DNA from: DASXTB01 sp036505615
GTDB taxonomy: Bacteria; Acidobacteriota; UBA6911; JACQSX01
Length of the DNA: 35,707 nucleotides
Assembly: GCA_036505615.1 (NCBI GenBank)
Contig: DASXTB010000070.1
Span: 1 to 35,707 of the forward strand
Direction of reading: 5' to 3'
Below are positions 1-7,245 of the stretch, piece after piece. The stretch's first letter is position 1, and the number at the start of each line of letters is the position of its first letter. The notes below the pieces were generated by a model. That model saw only the letters and a list, made by a program, of their open reading frames with translations, had not been told where the DNA came from and did not search any database. A program made the translations under genes and the position numbers.

Positions 1-98
1 TGTGCCTTCATGCTCTAGAATTCAGCTTACTCCGTGTTTTCTGTATTTTCCGTGTCCCAATTTTTCCTTTTCAGCCAGGCACCCACCTAGTGTAAAGG

Positions 99-160
99 AT
101 GTCCTGGCACAGTACACACACAGGGTCGCCCGTACGGATGAAATCAATTTTTCACACCCT
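99..160. repeat. Half copy of a dispersed palindromic element
   Basis: Positions 116-135 match the right arm of the inverted repeat seen complete at 6870-7015 and 18978-19118, and are followed by the same A/T-rich stretch (gaatcaattttt type). No left arm is visible here. The rest of 1-201 shows no convincing gene; it holds short T/C-rich text resembling degenerate repeat remnants. Confidence 0.6.
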
Positions 161-201
161 CGGAGCGCAGCGGAGCCTGTGGGACCTTCAACAGGATTGC
201 T

Positions 202-1509
202 CTATCCTCTCGACGCCAGTTCGGGAAGAGATTCCACAACAGTTTCGGTGCGCGGATCCCAATAGAGGACCTTTCCGCTGCGGTAAGCCTGGACGGCCAT
301 GGATATGACAACCTGGGCGTGGTAGGCCGTATTGGAGTCGAGGGTCGGCTTTTCGCGGGTACGCACGGCCTGCAACCAGTTCTCCATGTGGTAAGTCATC
401 GGTCGTTCCTCGGTCGGTATACGAACCAGTTCCGTGCCGTATTTTTCGTAAAACTTCTTGCGCGCGATCCTGCTGGGAGTAACCGAAATATTGTCAACTC
501 GGCCTTCGAACTGACCCTCTGGAACGATCATGATCGTGCCTTCGTGTCCTCGAATCAAGCCTGGGATATGCACTTCATTCGCCATGCTGGAAGAAAGCAC
601 CAGGCTGTGCTCGGCGGGGAATTCGGCCATCAAGTGGAAAGTATCCGGAACCTCGCGCTCATCCTTGAACACGTACTTGCCTCCCGAGGCGGTGACACGG
701 AGTGGGTACTGCGGTTGTCCCCAGCAGATCTGCAGCGGCGCGACTACGTGGTAAAACAAGTCGGTGGCAATTCCCCCCGAATAGTCCCAATATTTGCGAA
801 AACGGAAGAAGCGGTCAGCATCATAGGGTCGCTCCGGCGCAGGGCCGAGCCAGGTTTTCCAGTCGATGTAGTTGTCACCCTTGCCGTTAGGTCCGGCCTC
901 CGAGTCAATCCTCCAGTTCCATTCACCCTCGATGGAATTGCGGTGATAGGAACCCTGGCTCATGATCAATTTCCCGATCATGCCGTCCTGGAGGGCCTTG
1001 CGAGCCTTCCACCACTGATCGCTGGACGTAGTCTGGGAACCAACCTGCAGCACTCGCTTGGTTTCGGTAACGGTCTTATGAACATTCTTGGCTTCCTCGA
1101 TGGTATGAGTGAAGGGCTTCTCCAGGTAGACATCCTTTCCCTTTTGCAAGGCATCGATGGCGATAGCGGCGTGCCAATGGTCGGGCGTGGCGATCAGAAC
1201 GGCGTCGATGTCGGGCCGCGCCAGGATTTCCCGATAGTCCAAGTACCCGGTGGCGTGGGCGCGTTCGGCCGCCATGCGTTTGCGCTTCTCATACACGTCG
1301 GCAACTGCGAGGACTTGGGTTTTGCCTGTCTTGGAAATCTCTAATGCCTGGCCCAACAGAGCATTGCCGCGTCCGCCAACACCTATCACGGCGAGGTTGA
1401 TCCGGTCGTTGGCGCCCAGAATTGGCCGGCCGGCGGCGCTAGCGGCTCCTGCTGCTATGCTCGCGCTCACTGCAGTTTTCACAAAATCTCGACGATTTAC
1501 TTTTGGCAT
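202..1509 (-). CDS. Tat-exported Gfo/Idh/MocA-family oxidoreductase
   Basis: This is a 435-residue NAD(P)-dependent sugar or cyclitol dehydrogenase-like protein. Residues 6-11 (RRDFVK) followed by an Ala-rich hydrophobic stretch to about residue 28 form a twin-arginine signal, so the folded enzyme with bound cofactor is probably exported to the periplasm. The Rossmann fold starts near residue 37 with GVGGRG at 43-48, and the family EKP motif lies at 130-132 (the Lys is the usual catalytic/cofactor contact). The C-terminal half is the alpha/beta substrate domain. The ATG start follows a good ribosome site (ggagg, 6 bases upstream). The length fits exported Gfo/Idh members. The exact substrate cannot be read from the sequence. 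It is separated from the phosphofructokinase gene by a 700-bp repeat region, so co-transcription is doubtful. Confidence 0.9.
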   Translation of the reverse strand: MPKVNRRDFVKTAVSASIAAGAASAAGRPILGANDRINLAVIGVGGRGNALLGQALEISKTGKTQVLAVADVYEKRKRMAAERAHATGYLDYREILARPDIDAVLIATPDHWHAAIAIDALQKGKDVYLEKPFTHTIEEAKNVHKTVTETKRVLQVGSQTTSSDQWWKARKALQDGMIGKLIMSQGSYHRNSIEGEWNWRIDSEAGPNGKGDNYIDWKTWLGPAPERPYDADRFFRFRKYWDYSGGIATDLFYHVVAPLQICWGQPQYPLRVTASGGKYVFKDEREVPDTFHLMAEFPAEHSLVLSSSMANEVHIPGLIRGHEGTIMIVPEGQFEGRVDNISVTPSRIARKKFYEKYGTELVRIPTEERPMTYHMENWLQAVRTREKPTLDSNTAYHAQVVISMAVQAYRSGKVLYWDPRTETVVESLPELASRG

Positions 1510-1576
1510 AACGTCCTCCGCGGAATGACTCAGTTTCTTTAGGAAGCGTAGTCGAACTGAACCGGTATTTCAAGAC

Positions 1577-2222
1577 TTAGCCGCAGATTAGCGCGGATCC
1601 ACGCGGATAAACATTCAACACGAAGACACAGAGGACACGCAGATAGCACAAAGAATGGGGCTGAAACTTGAAGTATGAAGACCGAAACAGGTAAGCACAG
1701 GATGCAGTCTTGACGAGTCTTCATGCTTCAAGTTTCAGCCCCGCCCTCTGTAATACTAACGTTCGTTTATCCGCGCGCAACGATTCTCACTGGACCGCGG
1801 AGCGGTCACATACAGTAGCCGGGGGCAGAGCGCGTTTTTTGCGCGTCGCCCCCGGTCGACATCCCACCACTAACATTCGCACCCTGAAGGGGTGCAATAG
1901 GAATATCCGACAATTTCACCCGCTCCGCTACGGTAAGGACTCTGGTCCGTGACTGACTCTTGTCCAATTCTTCTTTTGCCGAAATCAATTTGCGTGATTC
2001 CTATTGCACCCCTTCAGGGTGCGGGCGTTGAGGTTTCGAAAACCGGGGGCGACGCGCAAAAAACGCGCTCTGCCCCCGGCTATTCTATGTGACGCCTTCG
2101 GCGTCTGGAAACTGCTGCTATCCGGCCATCAGCAACTTTGGTTGCGGCTTTGCCGCGCTGTGCTATCTTCGTGTCCTCTGCGTCTTCGTGTTGAATGTTT
2201 GAGCGCGCTAATCCGCGGCTAA
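1577..2222. repeat. 646-bp nested inverted-repeat structure
   Basis: The whole gap between two - strand genes is built of nested complementary arms. The outer arms are 1577-~1645 and ~2155-2222 (ttagccgc...gcggctaa). Inside them are a 26-bp pair (1657-1682 with 1717-1742), a 52-bp pair (1805-1856 with 2042-2093) and an innermost 27-bp pair (1878-1904 with 1997-2023). The right outer arm ends one base before the stop codon of the phosphofructokinase gene. The central 90 bp (1905-1996) has no ORF that I trust. As RNA it could fold into a very long cruciform-like structure or act as a terminator; as DNA it looks like palindromic elements inserted into one another. Confidence 0.85.
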
Positions 2223-2223
2223 C

Positions 2224-3384
2224 TCAATACAGAAACATCGGCTTGCCCAGCAAGTGCGCCACCTTTGGTCGATAATTCTTGCTGTCATAAAGCTCGTTGA
2301 CGTCTACGCGCTTCAGCCCCTGGATGCACGTGTCCACAGGGACGGTGGTATAGACGCCGTTTTGCAGCGCCACCATTTGGCCGAATTGCCCGTTCTCGAT
2401 CTGTTGGACAGCCAAATGTCCATAGGACATGGCGACCATGCGGTCGAGCGAATCGGGCGGACCGGAACGCATCAGGTAGGCCAGTTGCTGCCCCACGATG
2501 CCGACTCCCGTCAGCTTCTTCAGCGCCTCTCCCACCAGATTCCCGATGCCCCCCAGCTTCTTATGGCCGTAGGCGTCTTCTTCACGCTTCTCAATGGTGT
2601 GACCGCCGATCATCGATGCTCCTTCGCTGATGGCGATCATCGCGTAACGGCTGGGGTTGCGCGCGCGATCTCCCAGGATCAAGTGAGCCAGACGTTCCAC
2701 GTCGAATGGCACCTCGCTGATCAACACCCGGTCGGCGTCGGCAAGATAGCCCGATATCAGAGCTGTCTCGCCGCTGTTGCGTCCAAACAGTTCCACCACG
2801 GCGATTCGCTCATGAGAGCCGGTGGGAGTGCGGAGTATATTGATGTATTCCACGCTTCGCGAGACTGCAGTGCTGAAGCCGATACAATAATCGGTTCCAA
2901 AGACATCGTTGTCCATGGTCTTTGGGATTGCGACGACTGGAAAACCTTCCTTGTGGAGTCGCACCGCATAAGAGAGGGTGTCGTCACCCCCGATCGGTAT
3001 CAGAGTATCGATACCGAGCTTGTCGAGGATTTCCAGAACATGAGGCGTACAATCTTGTGCCTTTTGTTCTGTGGTAAAGGGGAAGCGCACTTTCAAGAAA
3101 TCCGGCATGTCCTCAGGTCTTACTTTCCCTGGATTGGTCCTTGAGCTGTGCAGGTGAGTGCCGCCATACCGGTCGATGGTGCGGACGCCCTGATAGGTCA
3201 GAGGTTCGATCCACTCACGCTGCGCCTGTGGCGCGGCCTCCCCGTTGTAATTGAGCAGACCAGCCCAACCGCGTCTTATCCCCAGCAGCTCCCATCCATT
3301 CTCCTCGGCGCGGTGCACAATGGCCTTAATGCATGGATTAAGGCCCGGCACGTCACCACCGCCTGTTAAAATGCCAACCCGCAT
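2224..3384 (-). CDS. 6-phosphofructokinase family, probably diphosphate-dependent
   Basis: This is a 386-residue PfkA-superfamily enzyme that phosphorylates fructose 6-phosphate. The nucleotide loop TGGGDVPGLN is at 7-16, GGDDT at 132-136, the catalytic PKTMDND at 154-160, the substrate-binding FGRNSGE at 200-206 and SEGA near 255. In characterised members, ATP enzymes carry Gly at the two discriminating positions (GGDGS and PGTIDND), while diphosphate enzymes carry Asp and Lys. This protein has Asp135 and Lys155, so the residues predict pyrophosphate as phosphoryl donor and a reversible reaction. The ATG start lies 2 bp after the stop of the DeoR gene, so the two are surely one transcript with the regulator first. 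Biochemical proof of the donor is not available from sequence alone. Confidence 0.88.
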   Translation of the reverse strand: MRVGILTGGGDVPGLNPCIKAIVHRAEENGWELLGIRRGWAGLLNYNGEAAPQAQREWIEPLTYQGVRTIDRYGGTHLHSSRTNPGKVRPEDMPDFLKVRFPFTTEQKAQDCTPHVLEILDKLGIDTLIPIGGDDTLSYAVRLHKEGFPVVAIPKTMDNDVFGTDYCIGFSTAVSRSVEYINILRTPTGSHERIAVVELFGRNSGETALISGYLADADRVLISEVPFDVERLAHLILGDRARNPSRYAMIAISEGASMIGGHTIEKREEDAYGHKKLGGIGNLVGEALKKLTGVGIVGQQLAYLMRSGPPDSLDRMVAMSYGHLAVQQIENGQFGQMVALQNGVYTTVPVDTCIQGLKRVDVNELYDSKNYRPKVAHLLGKPMFLY

Positions 3385-3386
3385 TT

Positions 3387-4190
3387 TTATGTTTCGCTGT
3401 CCGTCTGTAAAATTTGAATTCCGGTATTGCCCAATTCCGAAACATCTGCGTTGCAGTCGGTAACCAGATAATGTATTGCCTTGAGGGGGGCGACCCAGGC
3501 AAAACCCACTTCTCCCAGCTTGCTGAAATCAGCCAGGACGATCACCTCCTGAGAAGACGCGATCATGGCCTGAAACAACAGAGCCTCTTCTGCATCCGAG
3601 CAAGTCAAACCATGTTGAACCGACAGGCCATTGACGCCCAGAAAGACTTTTCCCACCCGGTAGCGTAATACGGCTCGCACCGCCTCTTCGCCCACCAGTT
3701 CGTGCAGACTGGGATTCCAGCGCCCGCCCAGCACTTGAAGCGTAATTCCCGGGCGGGACGAAAGCACCAGCGCTGCGTCCAGACTGTTGGTAATAACGGT
3801 AGCACGATGGACCGTAAGGGAGCGGGCCAGAGCATAGGCGGTGGTGCCGCTGCCGATGATAATCGCATCGCCTTCTTCGACCAGCGTCGCTGCCAGCCGG
3901 CCAATCGATTGCTTGGCCAGCGAGGAGAGTTCTTGGCGCACCTCGTAAGAAAGCGATGGCGCGAGGTGTTTTATGGCTCCACCATGTGTCCGGTGCAGTA
4001 ACTGTCGCGCATCCAACTGGCGAAGATCGCGCCGGATTGTATCCGAGCTGACACCCAGCCGCCGGCTGAGATCCTCCACTTCGACGCGATTGTCGGCTTC
4101 CAGAATGGAGAGGATCCTTTGACGTCGCTCATCGGCAAACATCCCATTTTCGGGTGCATGCTGGATTTTACCGGATTTTGCCTTTTTCAT
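3387..4190 (-). CDS. DeoR-family sugar-phosphate-responsive repressor
   Basis: The protein has an N-terminal winged helix-turn-helix (ERRQRILSILE, then DTIRRDL as recognition helix) and a C-terminal DeoR sugar-phosphate-binding domain with an isomerase-like fold (GDAIIIGSGTTAYALA, then VITNSL). Such repressors usually sense a phosphorylated sugar. The start is uncertain: a TTG at 4226, ATG at 4190 and ATG at 4142 are all in frame; the family consensus begins close to the 4142 ATG, and none has a strong ribosome site. I give the middle one. The gene precedes the phosphofructokinase gene by 2 bp and is divergent from gapA across about 140 bp, so autoregulation and control of glycolysis is the natural hypothesis. 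Confidence 0.85.
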   Translation of the reverse strand: MKKAKSGKIQHAPENGMFADERRQRILSILEADNRVEVEDLSRRLGVSSDTIRRDLRQLDARQLLHRTHGGAIKHLAPSLSYEVRQELSSLAKQSIGRLAATLVEEGDAIIIGSGTTAYALARSLTVHRATVITNSLDAALVLSSRPGITLQVLGGRWNPSLHELVGEEAVRAVLRYRVGKVFLGVNGLSVQHGLTCSDAEEALLFQAMIASSQEVIVLADFSKLGEVGFAWVAPLKAIHYLVTDCNADVSELGNTGIQILQTDSET

Positions 4191-4240
4191 CTTGAATGAG
4201 CCGATTTTGCCGCGTATGATCTGCAATTGTCAACGTGAAT

Positions 4241-4318
4241 CAGCTTTCAGCAATCAGCAGTCAGCCATCAGCATGGACCCGCTTTTGCTGATCGCTGATG
4301 GCTGACTGCTGAAAGCTG
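4241..4318. repeat. Heptamer array folded as a hairpin (CAGCNNN family)
   Basis: Five units of the form cagcNNN (4241-4275) face the complementary units gctgNNN (4287-4318). The arms pair almost perfectly over about 25 bp, the left arm having one extra unit. The array sits in the divergent gap between the deoR-like gene and gapA and ends 14 bases before the gapA start, so it would be part of the gapA leader RNA unless transcription starts inside it. Confidence 0.85.
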
Positions 4319-4332
4319 AAAGGTGAGGTCGC

Positions 4333-5394
4333 ATGAAAGCAGGTATCAACGGTTTTGGAAGAATTGGAAGGACTCTTTTGCGGGTGGCTTTTGAGAAAGG
4401 TTCAGACTGCGAGATCGTAGCAATCAACGACGTGGCTCCCGTTGAAACCCTGGCGCACCTTTTTCGCTATGATTCCATTTTTGGACGCTACCCGGGCGAA
4501 GTGCGAACCGAAGGCGACTACCTCATCATCGACGGCCGAAAGATTCGAGTTTTTTCGGAGAAGGCGCCCGAGAAGATTCAATGGGCGCAGTGCGGCATCG
4601 AGCTGGTGATTGAATCTACCGGTTTGTTTACATCCCGCGCCGAAGCGGCAAAGCACCTGTCAGACAAAGTGCGCCGAGTGGTGATCTCAGCTCCTTCCAA
4701 GGACGCCGATCTCACCCTGGTTCTAGGCGTCAACCAAAAACAGTACGATGCGCAGAAACATCAGGTTCTCTCTAACGCCAGCTGCACCACTAACTGCCTC
4801 GCTCCCGTTGCGAAGGTGTTGCTCGACAGCTTTGGCGTGCAAAACGGCCTGATGACGACCATCCACTCCTACACGAACGATCAGCGTATTCTGGACCTTC
4901 CGCACAAGGACTTGAGGCGCGCTCGGGCAGGCGCTTTGTCCATGATTCCCACAACCACAGGCGCGGCTGAAGCCGTGGGGCAAGTATTGCCTCAATTGAA
5001 AGGGAAGCTCACCGGGATTTCCGTCCGCGTTCCGACGCCGGACGTGTCGCTGGTCGATTTTACGGCGGTGCTGGAAAAAGAAACTTCCGTGGAAGGAGTG
5101 AATGCCGCTCTCAAGAAAGCCGCTGAGGGAGAGCTCCGAGGCATTCTGGGCTACTCGGATGATCCGGTTGTCTCCATCGATTTTCTAAAGGATTCCCGTT
5201 CTGCCATTGTAGATGCGCCTTTTACTCGACTGGTCGAAAAGCGCACGGTCAAGGTGCTGGCCTGGTATGACAACGAGTGGGGCTACTCGACGCGCTTGCT
5301 GGAACTATGCGAGTACCTGGCATCGGCTACGGGTAAGTCAAAAGCCACCGACCGTGCCGCGGCCATCTGGGTACCCGTCCAAGAAACACAATAG
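4333..5394 (+). CDS. gapA: Glyceraldehyde-3-phosphate dehydrogenase, type I
   Basis: This glycolytic enzyme converts glyceraldehyde 3-phosphate, NAD and phosphate to 1,3-bisphosphoglycerate. It has 353 residues. The NAD-binding GINGFGRIGR is at 4-13, Asp33 after the second strand favours NAD over NADP, the catalytic ASCTTNC motif is at 149-155 with Cys151 as nucleophile, and the C-terminal WYDNEWGYSTR signature is present. It is slightly longer than the usual 330-340 residues because of a short tail after the final helix. The ATG is preceded by ggtgagg with correct spacing. It is divergent from the DeoR-like regulator and phosphofructokinase, giving a compact glycolytic locus with a probable shared control region. 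It converges with the aldo/keto reductase gene. Confidence 0.97.
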   Translation: MKAGINGFGRIGRTLLRVAFEKGSDCEIVAINDVAPVETLAHLFRYDSIFGRYPGEVRTEGDYLIIDGRKIRVFSEKAPEKIQWAQCGIELVIESTGLFTSRAEAAKHLSDKVRRVVISAPSKDADLTLVLGVNQKQYDAQKHQVLSNASCTTNCLAPVAKVLLDSFGVQNGLMTTIHSYTNDQRILDLPHKDLRRARAGALSMIPTTTGAAEAVGQVLPQLKGKLTGISVRVPTPDVSLVDFTAVLEKETSVEGVNAALKKAAEGELRGILGYSDDPVVSIDFLKDSRSAIVDAPFTRLVEKRTVKVLAWYDNEWGYSTRLLELCEYLASATGKSKATDRAAAIWVPVQETQ

Positions 5395-5427
5395 TGGGCC
5401 GTAACATTAGAAGCGGTAGCGACATTT

Positions 5428-5575
5428 AGGACACGGATAACACAGAGATCACGGATTAGCGAACGTGTGGCAAGGGCGACGCTGAGTTAAGTTGAAGAAT
5501 TAGTGGCAGTACTGATAGGAGTGTCGCCCTTGCAACACGTTCGCTAATCCGTGATCTCTGTGTTATCCGTGTCCT
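5428..5575. repeat. Inverted repeat with 53-bp arms between convergent genes
   Basis: 5428-5480 is complementary to 5523-5575 with about one mismatch, and short flanking blocks (5414-5420 and 5582-5588) extend the pairing. The 42-bp loop has no coding signal. It lies between the convergent gapA and aldo/keto reductase genes and could terminate both transcripts, but there is no T-run, so I do not call it an intrinsic terminator. Confidence 0.88.
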
Positions 5576-5608
5576 ATTAACTGCTACCGATTTCTCTGTT
5601 ACAGTCCG

Positions 5609-6628
5609 CTAGTCGGTCGCAAAGCCGTGCTGGCGGCGGTGGTGCGGCCCATCGAAAGTTTGCGTCGACTTAAACAGCTCGTGCCGGCCGTCGGAAGCTT
5701 CGAGTTTCACTCGCCCTAGTAGTTGCGCCTTCTCCGCCTCTTCCATCGGCTTGAAATTACGCGCCACGGCCAGGTCCTGCTCCAGATCCTGCATGGAAAT
5801 AATGCCGACCACCAGCGCTGAAATCGGCAAGCTGAGAGCGTAGCGAATGCATTCCGGAGCCGAGACTCCCGCGCTCGCCGGAATGCGGCCCTTGGGATAT
5901 CCGCCGGCCAGACTCTTCATCCCGATGACGCTTACTTTCTTTTGCAAGCAGATGGGGACCACCTGTTTTTGAAAGCTGCGGTAGTGGGCATCCATGACAT
6001 TGATGGGCATCTGTGCCGTGTCCCAGTCGAAGGGCTTGTCCAGCATCTTGAGATGGATCCGCGGGTCTTTGTGGCCGGTAAAGCCGATGTATCGAACCTT
6101 GCCTTCCTTTTGTGCCTCGACGGCAGCCTTGATTCCGCCCTTCTCAAAGACCCAGTCCGGGTCATTGTCGTAGACCATCTCGTGGAACTGCCACAAGTCG
6201 ATATAATCCGTTCGGAGCCGGCGCAAGCTGTCGTTTAAGTTCCTAACGGACCCTTCATAATCGCGCTCGCAGTTTTTCGTCATCAGGAAGACTTTCTTCC
6301 GGCGCCCATCCATGGCCAGAGCGCGTCCCATGATTTCCTCGCTGCCCCCATCGTGATAGTCCCAGGCATTGTCAAAGAAAGTAATGCCCTGGTCTATGGC
6401 TGCGTGCATGATGCGGAGGGCATCTTGCGGATTTTGAACGGCACCGATATGCCAGCCGCCCAGACACAGGATAGAGACCCGTTCTCCTGTTCTGCCCAGG
6501 GGCCGAGTAGGAATGCCGCCGGGAGAAGATCGTGTCTGAGCCAGCACCCAATTGCCCAGGCTGCCGATGGCAGCGGCGCCCAAGGCCGTTTCAACGAACT
6601 CTCTGCGTGTAGTTCTGGTGTCGGGCAT
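5609..6628 (-). CDS. Tat-exported aldo/keto reductase
   Basis: This is a 339-residue (beta/alpha)8 NADPH-dependent oxidoreductase. TRREFVE at 7-13 followed by an Ala/Gly-rich hydrophobic segment to about residue 31 is a twin-arginine signal. The aldo/keto reductase tetrad is complete with canonical spacing: Asp86, Tyr91, Lys118 and His149. GRTGERVSILCLGGW at 45-59 is the usual first strand. The length minus the signal (about 305) fits the family. The start ATG has a strong ribosome site (ggaggtg). The substrate is unknown; exported family members are common near Gfo/Idh oxidoreductases, and one lies 4 kb away in this window. It is apparently monocistronic, with a repeat element upstream. Confidence 0.9.
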   Translation of the reverse strand: MPDTRTTRREFVETALGAAAIGSLGNWVLAQTRSSPGGIPTRPLGRTGERVSILCLGGWHIGAVQNPQDALRIMHAAIDQGITFFDNAWDYHDGGSEEIMGRALAMDGRRKKVFLMTKNCERDYEGSVRNLNDSLRRLRTDYIDLWQFHEMVYDNDPDWVFEKGGIKAAVEAQKEGKVRYIGFTGHKDPRIHLKMLDKPFDWDTAQMPINVMDAHYRSFQKQVVPICLQKKVSVIGMKSLAGGYPKGRIPASAGVSAPECIRYALSLPISALVVGIISMQDLEQDLAVARNFKPMEEAEKAQLLGRVKLEASDGRHELFKSTQTFDGPHHRRQHGFATD

Positions 6629-6869
6629 ACAACACCTCCATGAAGATTTCCGGTGTTTGGATCGGTATTCGGGATTACGTTACACCGGGGACTCGGAAAG
6701 GGGAATAGATTTTGACAGGATTGCAGAGGTTCTCCTCACACGATGATGTTGAAAATTGCGAAGCCAAGGCCAGCCGCAGGGCGGCGTCATAGCGTGAGCC
6801 CCAGGCGCAATAACCCCGTGAAAAAATCAGAACCCAGCCCCGAGAATCTGTGAAACAATCCATCTGGTC

Positions 6870-7130
6870 GTACGGGCGGCCCTATGTGGCTGCCCGCCGC
6901 AGTAGCTGACGGATTACCCACACAAATTGCACAGTTCCCGCGGATGCACGTCGGAACGGAGCCTAGAAAGATCCGCTGGATTGTGCAGCGGGCGACCACA
7001 CAGGGTCGCCCGTACAGATCGAATCAATTTTTTGCAGATTCTGACGGCGCTCGGCGAGAATGTTTGTTAATACCCCGGCGGCGCAAGATAGTTCAAACGG
7101 TAGTGATTTAGAAAAATTTCGGCCGGTGAT
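6870..7130. repeat. Dispersed palindromic element, copy 2
   Basis: 28-bp arms at 6870-6897 and 6988-7015 form an inverted repeat around a 90-bp core that is itself conserved in the copy at 18978-19118 (both cores contain agctgacggatta and aatccgctgga-type blocks). The shared text continues downstream to about 7130 (gagaatgtttgtta, then atagttc). The same downstream block lies upstream of the arms in copy 3, suggesting the elements occur in tandem and are cut at different points. The rest of 6629-7195 has no credible gene. Confidence 0.8.
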
Positions 7131-7195
7131 CCGCTGCTACCGTGCGAAATGCGGCCTGATGAGAGGGCTCCCCGGACTTGCATTGACAGATTTCA

Positions 7196-7243
7196 AATCC
7201 GCAATCCGAAATCCGCAATCCGCAATCCGCAATCCGAAATCCG
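7196..7243. repeat. Heptamer array (AATCCGN family)
   Basis: About seven units of aatccgc or aatccga run in perfect 7-bp register and stop 3 bp before the stop codon of the glutamate synthase gene on the other strand. They would lie in the 3' untranslated region of that gene. Confidence 0.85.
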
Positions 7244-7245
7244 GA

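Noticed and set aside
319..1344. 341-codon open frame on the + strand
   Set aside because: Antisense shadow of the Gfo/Idh oxidoreductase gene.
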